From NCBI GenBank assembly GCA_002429045.1, contig DIYM01000152.1:1-14857 (forward strand): DNA of 14,857 bases, written 5' to 3'. The stretch is from Phycisphaerales bacterium UBA6054. Its GTDB lineage: Bacteria; Planctomycetota; Phycisphaerae; Phycisphaerales; UBA1924. The notes under the pieces were generated by a model, which was given only the letters and a program-made list of their open reading frames with translations, made no database searches and was not told where the DNA came from. Positions 1 through 7,156 of the stretch are shown here, one piece after another (the first letter of the stretch is position 1; each line of letters starts with the position of its first letter). The position numbers and the translations under genes were made by a program.

Positions 1-1643
1 GATTCGGTCTCCCACTCGAGCGTCAGCCCGTCCCATGGGTTCGGGGGGGCCTTGGGCCCGGCGAGCAGGGAGTGGATGAAGTTGAACAGGTGGATCAGGA
101 ACCCGATCAGGAGCAGCCACGAGCCGTAGGTCGAGATGACGTGCAGGGTCTGGAACTCGTCGACGTAGTTCGCATACCGGCGGGGCATCCCCTGGGTGCC
201 GAGGAAGAACTGCGTGAAGAACGTCACGTTGAAGCCGATGAACACGACGACGCAGCCGACCATGCCCCACATCTCGTTGTACATCTTGCCGAACATCTTG
301 GGCCACCAGTGGTGGATGCCCCCGACGAACGCGATGACCGTGCCGCCCATCATGACGTAGTGGAAGTGCGCGACCACGAAGTAGGAGTCGTGCAGGTGCA
401 GGTCGGTCGCGAGCGCTCCGAGCGGGAGCCCGGTGAGCCCGCCGATCGAGAAGAGGAACAGGAACGAGAGCGTGTAGAGCATCGGCGTGTTGATCGCGAT
501 CGAGCCCTTGTAGAGGGTCGCGATCCAGTTGAACACCTTGATGGCGGTCGGGATCGCCACGAGGAAGGTCAGCGCCGAGAACAGCATGGCCGCCAGCTCG
601 CCCATCGCGGTGAACATGTGGTGGCCCCACACCAGGAACGACACCGCGGCGATGCCCAGCGAGCTGAACGCGATGGCGCGGTAGCCGAAGATGTGCTTGC
701 GGCAGTGCACCGCCAGCAGTTCGGAGATGATGCCCATCGCGGGGAGGATCATCACGTAGACCACCGGGTGGGAGTAGAACCAGAAGAAGTGCTGGTAGAG
801 GACCGGGTCGCCGCCCATCGCCGGATCGAAGATGCCGATCTTGAACAGGCGCTCGAAGACGAGCAGCAGCAGCGTGATGCCGATGACCGGCGTCGCGAGG
901 ACCTGGATGATCGACGTCGCGTACACCGCCCAGATGAACAGCGGCATGTCGAACCAGCCCATGCCCGGGGCCCGGAGCTTGTGGACCGTGACGATGAAGT
1001 TCATCCCGGTCAGGATCGAGCTGAACCCGAGGATGAACGCGGCCAGCACCATCAGCACCACACGCCAGTGGTCGGCGTCGGTGGTGAGCGAGTACGGGGT
1101 GTAGAACGTCCAGCCTGTATCGACGCCGCCCATGATGATCGACAGGACCCCGAAGATCGAGCCGAAGACGTAGATGTACCACGACAGCAGGTTCAGGCGG
1201 GGGAAGGCGACGTCCTTGGCGCCGAGCATGATGGGCAAGAAGAAGTTGCCCAGCGACGCGGGGATCGACGGCACGATGAACATGAAGACCATGATCGCGC
1301 CGTGGAGCGTGAAGGCGCGGTTGTAGATCTCGTTGCCCGACATGCCGTCGGTCGCGCCGAAGATGCTCTGCAGGATGTAGCCGGTCTCCCCGATCTTCAC
1401 GCCCTCGGAGTTGACGATGTCGCGCACCGGATCGAGCAGCTCGAGGCGGACCGCCAGCGCCGCCACGCCCCCCAGGAAGAACATGAAGAGCACGGCGAAG
1501 AGGTACATCACGCCGATCTTCTTGTGGTCGACCGTGGTCGCCCACTGGGCGGTCTTGCCCCAGAAGCCGGCGGGCCCGTCGAAGTAGGAACCCTCTTCGT
1601 GGTGCCCGGCGTGCCCGGGCGTGCTGGTGTCAACGGTCGTCAT
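1..1643 (-). CDS. coxA: Cytochrome c oxidase subunit I, caa3 type, A2 subfamily (3' end outside window)
   Basis: Catalytic subunit of a proton-pumping heme-copper oxidase in the cytoplasmic membrane; it reduces O2 to water. The first 547 codons are present and the gene runs off the left edge. Visible ligands: H114 in TLHGAIMVF (low-spin heme a), H292 and Y296 in YSHPVVY (CuB and the cross-linked Tyr), H341-H342 in WGHHMF (CuB), and H426 and H428 in AHFHYVM (heme a3 and heme a). K369 in TAIKVFNW is the K-channel lysine and D144 in GAKDVAFPR the D-channel entrance. The helix VI Glu of A1 oxidases (GHPEVY) is absent; a YS pair (Y290-S291) precedes the CuB His, as in A2 oxidases such as Rhodothermus caa3. 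The start ATG overlaps the coxB stop (ATGA) and has a strong ribosome site. The N-terminus carries a short His-rich stretch. Subunits III and IV are not in view and presumably lie to the left. Confidence 0.97.
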   Translation of the reverse strand, partial: MTTVDTSTPGHAGHHEEGSYFDGPAGFWGKTAQWATTVDHKKIGVMYLFAVLFMFFLGGVAALAVRLELLDPVRDIVNSEGVKIGETGYILQSIFGATDGMSGNEIYNRAFTLHGAIMVFMFIVPSIPASLGNFFLPIMLGAKDVAFPRLNLLSWYIYVFGSIFGVLSIIMGGVDTGWTFYTPYSLTTDADHWRVVLMVLAAFILGFSSILTGMNFIVTVHKLRAPGMGWFDMPLFIWAVYATSIIQVLATPVIGITLLLLVFERLFKIGIFDPAMGGDPVLYQHFFWFYSHPVVYVMILPAMGIISELLAVHCRKHIFGYRAIAFSSLGIAAVSFLVWGHHMFTAMGELAAMLFSALTFLVAIPTAIKVFNWIATLYKGSIAINTPMLYTLSFLFLFSIGGLTGLPLGALATDLHLHDSYFVVAHFHYVMMGGTVIAFVGGIHHWWPKMFGKMYNEMWGMVGCVVVFIGFNVTFFTQFFLGTQGMPRRYANYVDEFQTLHVISTYGSWLLLIGFLIHLFNFIHSLLAGPKAPPNPWDGLTLEWETE

Positions 1644-2833
1644 GATTCACCTCCGCCGTTCGATTCGGACGGCTGGGTCTCTTCGGATGCGGGTTCGGGT
1701 TCGGCGTCGTCTCCGGGCGAGCCGGGGTCGCCGGCGGGCTCGCCATCGATCAGGGCTTCCTCGGGCGCGAACTCGGAGAGCGATCGCATGTACGCGAGGA
1801 GCCCGTTGAGCTGGGTGTCGTCCAGCTGCCCCTGGAAGGGGGGCATGTTGCCGACGTAGCCGGCGACCACTTTGGCGTTGGGCACGAGGATGGACTCGCG
1901 CAGGTAGTTGGCGTCCTTCTCGACGGTGGAGCCGTCGGCCATCTGCCCGCTGGCCCCGTACATGTTCAGCCAGGTCGGGCCCGTGCCGGGCGAGCCGTCC
2001 ACGCTGTGGCAGATCGCGCAGCGGCCCGCGTGGATCGCTTTGCCCAGTTCGATTGGGTCTTTCGGCGCGTTCCACTCGGCGATCTTCTTCTCGTAGATCG
2101 AAGCGGGCACGATCCGCAGCGTGGCGGCCATGCGCGAGTGCTCGTCGCCGCAATACTCGGCGCAGAACACCCACATGTCCCGCCCGGGGATCATCTGGTC
2201 GGTCGTGTTGTCAAACACCATCTCGTCCATCCCCAGCGTCGGGGTCTTGAACGAGTACCCGGTGTAGCGGTTTGGGAAGACGTCCATCTTGGTGCGGAAG
2301 TCCGGGATCCAGAAGGCGTGGATCACGTCCTGCGAGGACATCTGCAGCGTGACGGCGGTGTTCTCGGGGACGTAGAAGATGGGGTACGCGTTGCCCCGTG
2401 TGCCGGCGGACTCGTCGAACTCGATGTGCTGGGTCTCGGGGCTCTCGGCGCCGTTGGGGTACTTGATGGCCCAGCCCCACTTCCACGCCGAGACGTCGAG
2501 GTGGAGCGCCTGGCTCGGGGAGACCATCTTGCCCAGATACCCCTGGAACCCCAGCACAAAGATCACCAGCAGGGCCGAACTGGGCACGACGGTCCAGAAG
2601 ATCTCGAGCGGGGTGTTGTGGTGCGGGCTCTTGGGCGCCGGCACGCCCGGGCGCCGACGGTACTTGATGGTCCAGAACACCATCAGGCCCATCAGCAGCA
2701 CGAAGAAGAACGCACTGAACCAGAAGATCATCATGAACAGCCCGTCCGACCACGCGGCGGTGGACGAAGCGGGCGGGTTCCGGAAGATCAACTCCTGGTG
2801 CCAGCTCTGGCTGGACGCGAGTGTTTGAAGCAT
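1640..2833 (-). CDS. coxB: Cytochrome c oxidase subunit II with fused cytochrome c domain
   Basis: A 397-residue CuA subunit of a caa3 oxidase; it accepts electrons and passes them to CoxA. Two membrane helices lie at about residues 31-56 and 76-97. A cupredoxin domain follows with the CuA ligands H172 (DVIHAFWIP) and C224, E226, C228, H232 and M235 in CAEYCGDEHSRM. The C-terminal cytochrome c domain has CAICH (C272, C275, H276) and a probable axial Met, M330, in GNMPPF. The last 40 or so residues form an acidic, Pro/Ser/Gly-rich tail. The start ATG shares its A with the stop of the SCO gene (TGATG), so the two are probably translationally coupled; the frame is open further upstream but those codons read into the SCO gene and look like antisense-type G+C noise. 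The fused heme domain suggests it receives electrons directly from the ACIII cytochromes (inference). Confidence 0.97.
   Translation of the reverse strand: MLQTLASSQSWHQELIFRNPPASSTAAWSDGLFMMIFWFSAFFFVLLMGLMVFWTIKYRRRPGVPAPKSPHHNTPLEIFWTVVPSSALLVIFVLGFQGYLGKMVSPSQALHLDVSAWKWGWAIKYPNGAESPETQHIEFDESAGTRGNAYPIFYVPENTAVTLQMSSQDVIHAFWIPDFRTKMDVFPNRYTGYSFKTPTLGMDEMVFDNTTDQMIPGRDMWVFCAEYCGDEHSRMAATLRIVPASIYEKKIAEWNAPKDPIELGKAIHAGRCAICHSVDGSPGTGPTWLNMYGASGQMADGSTVEKDANYLRESILVPNAKVVAGYVGNMPPFQGQLDDTQLNGLLAYMRSLSEFAPEEALIDGEPAGDPGSPGDDAEPEPASEETQPSESNGGGES
1648..1654 (-). promoter_or_regulatory. Strong Shine-Dalgarno for coxA inside the end of coxB
   Basis: GGAGGTG lies four bases before the coxA ATG, within the last codons of coxB (Gly-Gly-Glu-Ser). 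It fixes the coxA start at 1643 and is the strongest ribosome site in the operon, fitting high or independent loading of ribosomes on the catalytic subunit. Confidence 0.8.
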
Positions 2834-3822
2834 CAAGGCACCTGCCCCGCGGTGTTCGCGGCATAACGGTCCGACCGCCCCGGCGACACGCCGGCATCGG
2901 TCTCGATGATGGAGGAATCGGGCGGGCCCGCCTGCGAGCGGGCGAGCCGACGGTTGCGGGCCCGCTCGCGGATGAGCATGCCCGTGATGAACACGATGAG
3001 GAAGACGACGGTGACGGCGCCGCCGAGGCGCATCAGCGCCATCGCCTCGACTGAGTACGCCCCGGCGGTCGGGTCGTAGCGGAAACAGAAGTGCATGATC
3101 CGCTCGCCGATCGACTTGGCGATCTTGCCCTCGGTCGCCTCGAGCAGCGAGAGCTTGAGGGTGTCCGCGGGGTACTCGAAGCCGTAGATATAGCGTGAGA
3201 CCTTGGCTTCGGGCGAGAGGACCGTCAGACCGACCGGGTGCGACCACTCGCCGTTGGGCAGCGGCGCGAAGTCCCAGCCCACCGCCCCGGTCACGCGGAG
3301 GATGTCCGTCTCGTCGCCGGTCAGGAACACCGCCCCGGCACGCACCTCGGCGCCGGTCGCGACGGTGTAGTTCCGCAGCGTGCGCTCGCGCCGGTTCAGC
3401 GCGTGCGTGGTGGTCTCGCCGTGATCGAAGCTGAGCACGATCAGGCGGTAGTCGGCGCCGATCTCGTAGTCGAGGTTGTTGAGCGAGGTGTCGAGCGTGT
3501 CGAGCACCAGGTTGCAGACGATCGGGCACTCGTAGTACACCAGGGCGAGGATCGCCGGCTTGCCGTCGTTGAAGTAGTCGCCCATCCGGACGGACCGGCC
3601 GTCGGCGTCGGTGAACGTCGCGTCGAGCGGCAGCGTGGCGCCGAGGTGCTCGGTCAGTTCGACCCCCTGGAGTTCCCGGACCTCGTCCTTCTCCAGCAGG
3701 AGTTGTGCCGATGCCCCCGCCGACGCGAGCCCGAGCGACAGCACCGCCGCGAACCTGGCCGCAAACCTGGCGGCGGTCGGGGCGAAGCGGGCGAGCGTCG
3801 GGGTGAGTCGGGCGGCGTTCAT
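2833..3822 (-). CDS. SCO1/SenC-family copper chaperone with C-terminal membrane anchor
   Basis: A 329-residue SCO-family thioredoxin-fold protein, expected to help assemble the CuA centre of CoxB on the outer face of the membrane. The N-terminus looks like a signal peptide (hydrophobic stretch about 23-38, possible cleavage after ASA near residue 39). The copper site is C99-x3-C103 (ECPIVC) plus H195 (EWSHPVGL), all three canonical ligands. After the SCO domain there is a membrane helix at about 266-284 followed by an Arg-rich tail (RERARNRRLAR), so the protein seems anchored at its C-terminal end, unlike classical SCO1, which has an N-terminal anchor. It lies 47 bases after the small membrane-protein gene, and its stop overlaps the coxB start. 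The ATG at 3822 has only a weak, distant GGAG, so the start is the least certain part. Placement directly before coxB supports the CuA role. Confidence 0.93.
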   Translation of the reverse strand: MNAARLTPTLARFAPTAARFAARFAAVLSLGLASAGASAQLLLEKDEVRELQGVELTEHLGATLPLDATFTDADGRSVRMGDYFNDGKPAILALVYYECPIVCNLVLDTLDTSLNNLDYEIGADYRLIVLSFDHGETTTHALNRRERTLRNYTVATGAEVRAGAVFLTGDETDILRVTGAVGWDFAPLPNGEWSHPVGLTVLSPEAKVSRYIYGFEYPADTLKLSLLEATEGKIAKSIGERIMHFCFRYDPTAGAYSVEAMALMRLGGAVTVVFLIVFITGMLIRERARNRRLARSQAGPPDSSIIETDAGVSPGRSDRYAANTAGQVP

Positions 3823-3869
3823 ATCGCTGGTTTCGTCTCCGTGATATCAGCGCGGATGCGGCTTGGGGC

Positions 3870-4238
3870 TCAGTTCGAGGCCTGCCGGGCCTCATACTCG
3901 GCAAGGACCATCTCGGCAGCGGTATCCACCGGGACGCGGACCGTGCGGGCTTCGCGATCGACCCAGGCGTAGCTCGAGAGCTTCTCTTGCGCGGCCAGCT
4001 TGCCCTCGAACGCGGGCTTCATGATCGCGACCCCCTCCTGGGCGCTGGCTTTGTAGTTGCCCACATAGCTGTTGAAGTACGCGACCAGGATCAGGATGGT
4101 CAGCACCACGCCGACGACCATCGCGACGAGCGTCAGCCCCATCGCCTTGGCGCTCGCCTGGGCGCCGTGCTCTTCCTGCGGCTTGCCTTCGGCGGCGGTG
4201 TGTTCGTGCCAGTCGTCGTGGGCGTGATCGGCGCTCAT
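3870..4238 (-). CDS. Small single-span membrane protein in the ActG position
   Basis: A 122-residue protein not assigned with certainty. The N-terminus is hydrophilic and His-rich (MSADHAHDDWHEH), one membrane helix spans about residues 33-55, and the C-terminal part outside contains SSYAWVDREARTVRVPVD at 88-105. That YxWVDr...vRvPvD pattern recalls small proteins encoded beside cox and act genes in other bacteria (from memory, not a search). A TTG six bases upstream is also in frame, but ATG at 4238 has a GGAG at seven bases and is preferred. It sits between actF and the SCO gene, where some act clusters encode a small ActG protein, so it may be an accessory or assembly subunit of ACIII or of the oxidase. 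The topology (His-rich part inside, conserved part outside) is inferred from the positive-inside rule and is tentative. Confidence 0.85.
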   Translation of the reverse strand: MSADHAHDDWHEHTAAEGKPQEEHGAQASAKAMGLTLVAMVVGVVLTILILVAYFNSYVGNYKASAQEGVAIMKPAFEGKLAAQEKLSSYAWVDREARTVRVPVDTAAEMVLAEYEARQASN

Positions 4239-4334
4239 GGTCAATCTCCGTGTTCGTTTGTCCGGCTGATCTCGATGCCGGTCTGGGTCGGTTTCCGGGG
4301 CCCAACCGCCTGGGCGGCCGGGCTTTGTGTCAGG
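4239..4334. other. Spacer between actF and the small membrane-protein gene
   Basis: A 96-base gap, the longest inside the operon. It contains a GGAG at 4246-4249 that serves the downstream start and a short G+C-rich inverted repeat (CCGCC/GGCGG with a 2-base loop) near 4308-4319 without a following T run. I see no convincing promoter or terminator in it. Confidence 0.5.
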
Positions 4335-5672
4335 TTAGACGTAGTTCTTGTGCTTCATGGACTCGTGCAGCATCGGGTCCTTGGTCGGGAGCAGGAAGCC
4401 CTTCTCGAGCGCCCGGGTCAGCAGGAAGCCCCAGATGCCCAGGACGCCGAGCAGCCCGGCCGCGTCGAGCCAGACCCCGGCGATGCCCGGATCGGTCAGC
4501 CCGTAATCGAGGACGGCCTTATCGGTGTAGACCATCGGGCGGATGATCCAGACCATGTCGGCCGCGGTCACGATGATCATGAGCAGCGCCATGACGCCCA
4601 GAAGGAGCATGTTCCGCTTGACGCCCCGCCAGATGATGATCAGGAACGGCACGATGAAGTGCCCGAAGCACAGGAAGGCGAACAGCCACATCCAGCCGTT
4701 GTCCTTGCGGTAGGTGTACCACATGGTTTCTTCCGGGATGTTCGAGTACCAGATCAGGAAGTACTGGCTGAACGCGGTGTACGCCCAGAAGACGGTGAAC
4801 GCGAACATCAGCTTGCCGAGGTCGTGGAAGTGCTCCTCGGTGACGAGGCCCTCGAGCTTGTTTCTCGAGCGGAGCACGGCGAGCACGAGGACCGCCGCCG
4901 AAACCGATGCCAACGCACAGGATGCGAAGAAGTACACGCCCCACATCGTGGAGAAGAAGCGGTAGTCCATGCTCATCAAGAAATCGAACGCCGCGAACGC
5001 CGTCGTCAACGCGAAGAGCAGGATGCCCCAGCCCGCGGTGAACCGGGCCTTGCGGCCAAGGGCTCGATCTCCGGAATCGTCCGACTGCCGGCTCAGCCCG
5101 GCGAAACGCATGCCGAGGAAGATCCACACCGCGCCGTAGATCAGCACGCGGACGATGAAGAAGCCCGCGTTGAGGTACGGGGCTTTCTTGTTGAGAAGGT
5201 AGTTATCCCCGGGTCCGGCGATCCACTTGAGCAGCACGCCGCCGCTGGCCATCTCGATGATGACCACCAGCACCAGGCAGGCCCACGGGAACCACACGAT
5301 CGAGCCCATGTTCTCGAACACGCGACGCCCGGTGATGATCCAGCCCGCGTTCAGCGAATGGAACACGAGCAGGAAGAAGATCGATCCGAGCGACATCGCC
5401 AGCGCGGTGAACACGCCGACCTCGAACGCGGCGAGGGCGTGGCGCCCACTCATCGAGAACGCCCCGATGATCGTCAGGACCAGCCCGATCACGCCAACGA
5501 GCAGCAGCGGCATGCCGAGCTTGCCGATCGCGCCCTGGGCGCGGATGTTCGACTCGGTCATGCGCGGGTCGCTGGCGATCTTGTCCAGCCGGTGCTGCCA
5601 ATCGTGATCGGACAGCGCGGTCTGGTCGGGCGCGGGGCTGTTGGCGGTGACGCTGGTCATCGATTGGCTCAC
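4335..5672 (-). CDS. actF: Alternative complex III membrane subunit ActF
   Basis: A 445-residue polytopic membrane subunit of the quinol:cytochrome c oxidoreductase ACIII, distantly related to ActC/NrfD, with about ten hydrophobic helices between residues 50 and 420. Family signatures include HFHDLGKLMFAF at 281-292 and QYFLIWYSNIPEET at 303-316; the IWYSNIPEET segment is very typical of ActF. Helices end near residue 420 and the C-terminus is short and charged. The start is taken as GTG at 5672: it overlaps the actE stop (GTGA) and has AAGGGGG six bases upstream. An in-frame ATG four codons later lacks a ribosome site. In ACIII structures ActF pairs with ActC as a second large membrane module, possibly with a proton path; a quinol site in ActF is less certain than in ActC. 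Confidence 0.95.
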   Translation of the reverse strand: MSQSMTSVTANSPAPDQTALSDHDWQHRLDKIASDPRMTESNIRAQGAIGKLGMPLLLVGVIGLVLTIIGAFSMSGRHALAAFEVGVFTALAMSLGSIFFLLVFHSLNAGWIITGRRVFENMGSIVWFPWACLVLVVIIEMASGGVLLKWIAGPGDNYLLNKKAPYLNAGFFIVRVLIYGAVWIFLGMRFAGLSRQSDDSGDRALGRKARFTAGWGILLFALTTAFAAFDFLMSMDYRFFSTMWGVYFFASCALASVSAAVLVLAVLRSRNKLEGLVTEEHFHDLGKLMFAFTVFWAYTAFSQYFLIWYSNIPEETMWYTYRKDNGWMWLFAFLCFGHFIVPFLIIIWRGVKRNMLLLGVMALLMIIVTAADMVWIIRPMVYTDKAVLDYGLTDPGIAGVWLDAAGLLGVLGIWGFLLTRALEKGFLLPTKDPMLHESMKHKNYV

Positions 5673-6457
5673 GGGGTGCCCCCTTCGAGTCGGGCCTGGT
5701 CGGCGGGGTCGAGTTCATCGAACGCCACGTCGGACGCCGCCTGGAGCGTGCGGATGTACGCGACGATCGCCCAGGCGTCCCGCTCGTCGATGCTGTAGCC
5801 GTACGCGGGCATGCGGTTCGAGCCGTCCGGGCCCCAGAGCCCGTCGCGGATGACGTGGTAGAGGTATCCGTCCTTGCCGAACTGGTTGCCCCGGTCGCGG
5901 TACTGCTCGGCGAGCAGGTTCGAGGGGGCGTAACTCCAGAGCGCGCCGACCGTGCCGGACGACCCGCCCTCGCCGTCGTAGCCGTGGCAGGCGGAGCAGA
6001 AGATATTGAACCGCTCCTCGCCACGCTTGATCAGGTCGCTTGTGACGGGGACGGGCATGTAATCCACGTAGACCGGTTCCTCGCGGGTCGAGCCCTCGAC
6101 GATACCGAACGCGAAGGTCTCGTCCGCCTTGAGCAGGCTCTCTCGGTCGGCGGTGATCATGCCGTCCCACGCGTCGCTGGCGACTGTCCCGGGCAACTCG
6201 GACCGGGAACCGAACGCCACGGTCCGTTCGACGGGCAGCCGCTGCGAACGCCCGTCCTCGAAGAACGCGGTCTCCGACTGCGGATCGAGCTTGGGCTGAT
6301 CGTCCATGTCCGGGAAGAACTGGCGCGGGGGCGCGTCGGAGCGGTCGCCCCGGCACCCGGCGGCGAACGCGATCGCGGATCCCGCGGCGGCGAGCGCGAG
6401 CAGCAGCCCGAGCTGCCGCCCGGTGCTGGTCCGCGTGTTGTGAGTCTTGGTCGTCAT
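5669..6457 (-). CDS. actE: Alternative complex III monoheme cytochrome c lipoprotein ActE
   Basis: A 262-residue exported cytochrome c. The N-terminus is a lipoprotein signal with a lipobox ending FAAGC (C35), so the protein should be tethered by lipid on the outer face of the membrane. The single heme site is C154-S-A-C157-H158 (FCSACHGYDGEGG) and M216 in NRMPAY is the probable axial ligand. The preceding region (about 45-140, including DMDDQPK and VPVTSDLIKRGEERF) matches the pre-heme part of ActE proteins. Its stop overlaps the actF start (GTGA). AAGGA six bases before the ATG supports the start. In ACIII, ActE and ActA are the cytochromes from which electrons leave the complex, so this is a candidate direct donor to the CoxB heme domain (inference). 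Confidence 0.95.
   Translation of the reverse strand: MTTKTHNTRTSTGRQLGLLLALAAAGSAIAFAAGCRGDRSDAPPRQFFPDMDDQPKLDPQSETAFFEDGRSQRLPVERTVAFGSRSELPGTVASDAWDGMITADRESLLKADETFAFGIVEGSTREEPVYVDYMPVPVTSDLIKRGEERFNIFCSACHGYDGEGGSSGTVGALWSYAPSNLLAEQYRDRGNQFGKDGYLYHVIRDGLWGPDGSNRMPAYGYSIDERDAWAIVAYIRTLQAASDVAFDELDPADQARLEGGTP
5679..5685 (-). promoter_or_regulatory. Shine-Dalgarno deciding the actF GTG start
   Basis: AAGGGGG ends six bases before GTG at 5672, within the last codons of actE. The alternative ATG at 5660 has nothing comparable, so the GTG start and the 4-base GTGA overlap are preferred. Confidence 0.65.
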
Positions 6458-6494
6458 CGGTGGTCCTTGATGATCATCTGCTGGCGTGGCGAAT

Positions 6495-6515
6495 GTGGGC
6501 GTCCGTGGACGCCAC
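6495..6515 (-). other. Hairpin just after the actD stop
   Basis: An inverted repeat, GGCGTC-CACG-GACGCC on the transcribed strand, with a 6-base perfect stem, extendable by two pairs past a one-base bulge, starts a few bases after the actD stop. No T run follows, so it is not a standard intrinsic terminator. It could be an mRNA stability or processing element between actD and actE; it may also be chance in G+C-rich DNA. Confidence 0.35.
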
Positions 6516-6517
6516 GA

Positions 6518-7144
6518 TCAGTCCTCTTCCTCGATGATGGTGATGTGGTCCCCGCCCGCCTGCTCGAGCAGGGCGCGGGTCTTGTCGGGATCGAAGTTCG
6601 CGTCCTCGGCCTCGATCGCGATCATGAACCGATCGTTGCTCACCCGGTAGAACCGCTCGTGGCTGAACAGCGGGTGGTGAAAGCGCGGCAAGCCATTGAG
6701 CGCCAGCATGCCGAACAGACACGCGAATGCCGTGAACAGGACCCCGAGTTCGAACGTGATCGGCAGGAAGGGCTCCCACGCGGCGTAGGGTTTGCCCTGC
6801 GTGACCATCGGGTAAAGCACGCCGGACGTGATCCACTGCAGGAAGATCGCGAACAGGACGCCACAGATCGCCGCACCGCCCGCGATCAGCGGCAGCTTGG
6901 TGGTCTTCATCCCCATCGCCTCCTCCATGCCGTGCACGGGAAAGGGCGAGTGGACGTCCCACCTGCGGTAGCCCGCGTCGCGGACGGCCTGAGCGGCTTT
7001 GTACACCGCGGGGGTCTCGCCGAACTCGGCGACGATGCCGTAGATGCGGTTGCCCTCGCGCGACACGAACTTCGGCGCCGGCTTGCGCACGAGCATCGGT
7101 GCGTAGTCCGCGATCCCGGAGATCAGATTGGTCATGGCTGACAT
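6518..7144 (-). CDS. actD: Alternative complex III subunit ActD (DUF3341-type)
   Basis: A 208-residue membrane subunit of ACIII. A hydrophilic N-terminal domain (about 1-80) contains YRRWDVHSPFPVHGM at 59-73, the hallmark of the DUF3341/ActD family. Two membrane helices follow at about 83-104 and 126-149, then LPRFHHPLFSHERF at 152-165 and an acidic C-terminal ferredoxin-like region. It has no cofactor ligands; in ACIII structures ActD helps hold the membrane modules together. The ATG at 7144 has an AAAGGAG seven bases upstream that overlaps the actC stop (TAAAGGAG), and the gap to actC is 12 bases. An ATG three codons later is a weaker alternative. Confidence 0.94.
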   Translation of the reverse strand: MSAMTNLISGIADYAPMLVRKPAPKFVSREGNRIYGIVAEFGETPAVYKAAQAVRDAGYRRWDVHSPFPVHGMEEAMGMKTTKLPLIAGGAAICGVLFAIFLQWITSGVLYPMVTQGKPYAAWEPFLPITFELGVLFTAFACLFGMLALNGLPRFHHPLFSHERFYRVSNDRFMIAIEAEDANFDPDKTRALLEQAGGDHITIIEEED

Positions 7145-7156
7145 CGGCGGGCTCCT

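Noticed and set aside
72..1859. Long plus-strand frame opposite coxA and the end of coxB
   Set aside because: Low-complexity charged translation without domains, wholly antisense to well-supported oxidase genes.
2834..3904. Upstream extension of the coxB frame across the SCO gene
   Set aside because: The extension is out of frame with the SCO gene and has noise composition; ATG at 2833 with the TGATG overlap gives a normal CoxB N-terminus.
4300..4325. G+C-rich inverted repeat after actF as an intrinsic terminator
   Set aside because: Short stem with a two-base loop and no T run; downstream genes are clearly in the same functional unit.
3987..5798. Long plus-strand frame opposite actF
   Set aside because: Antisense artefact of codon bias; composition is dominated by Glu, Arg, His and Asp and no motif is seen.
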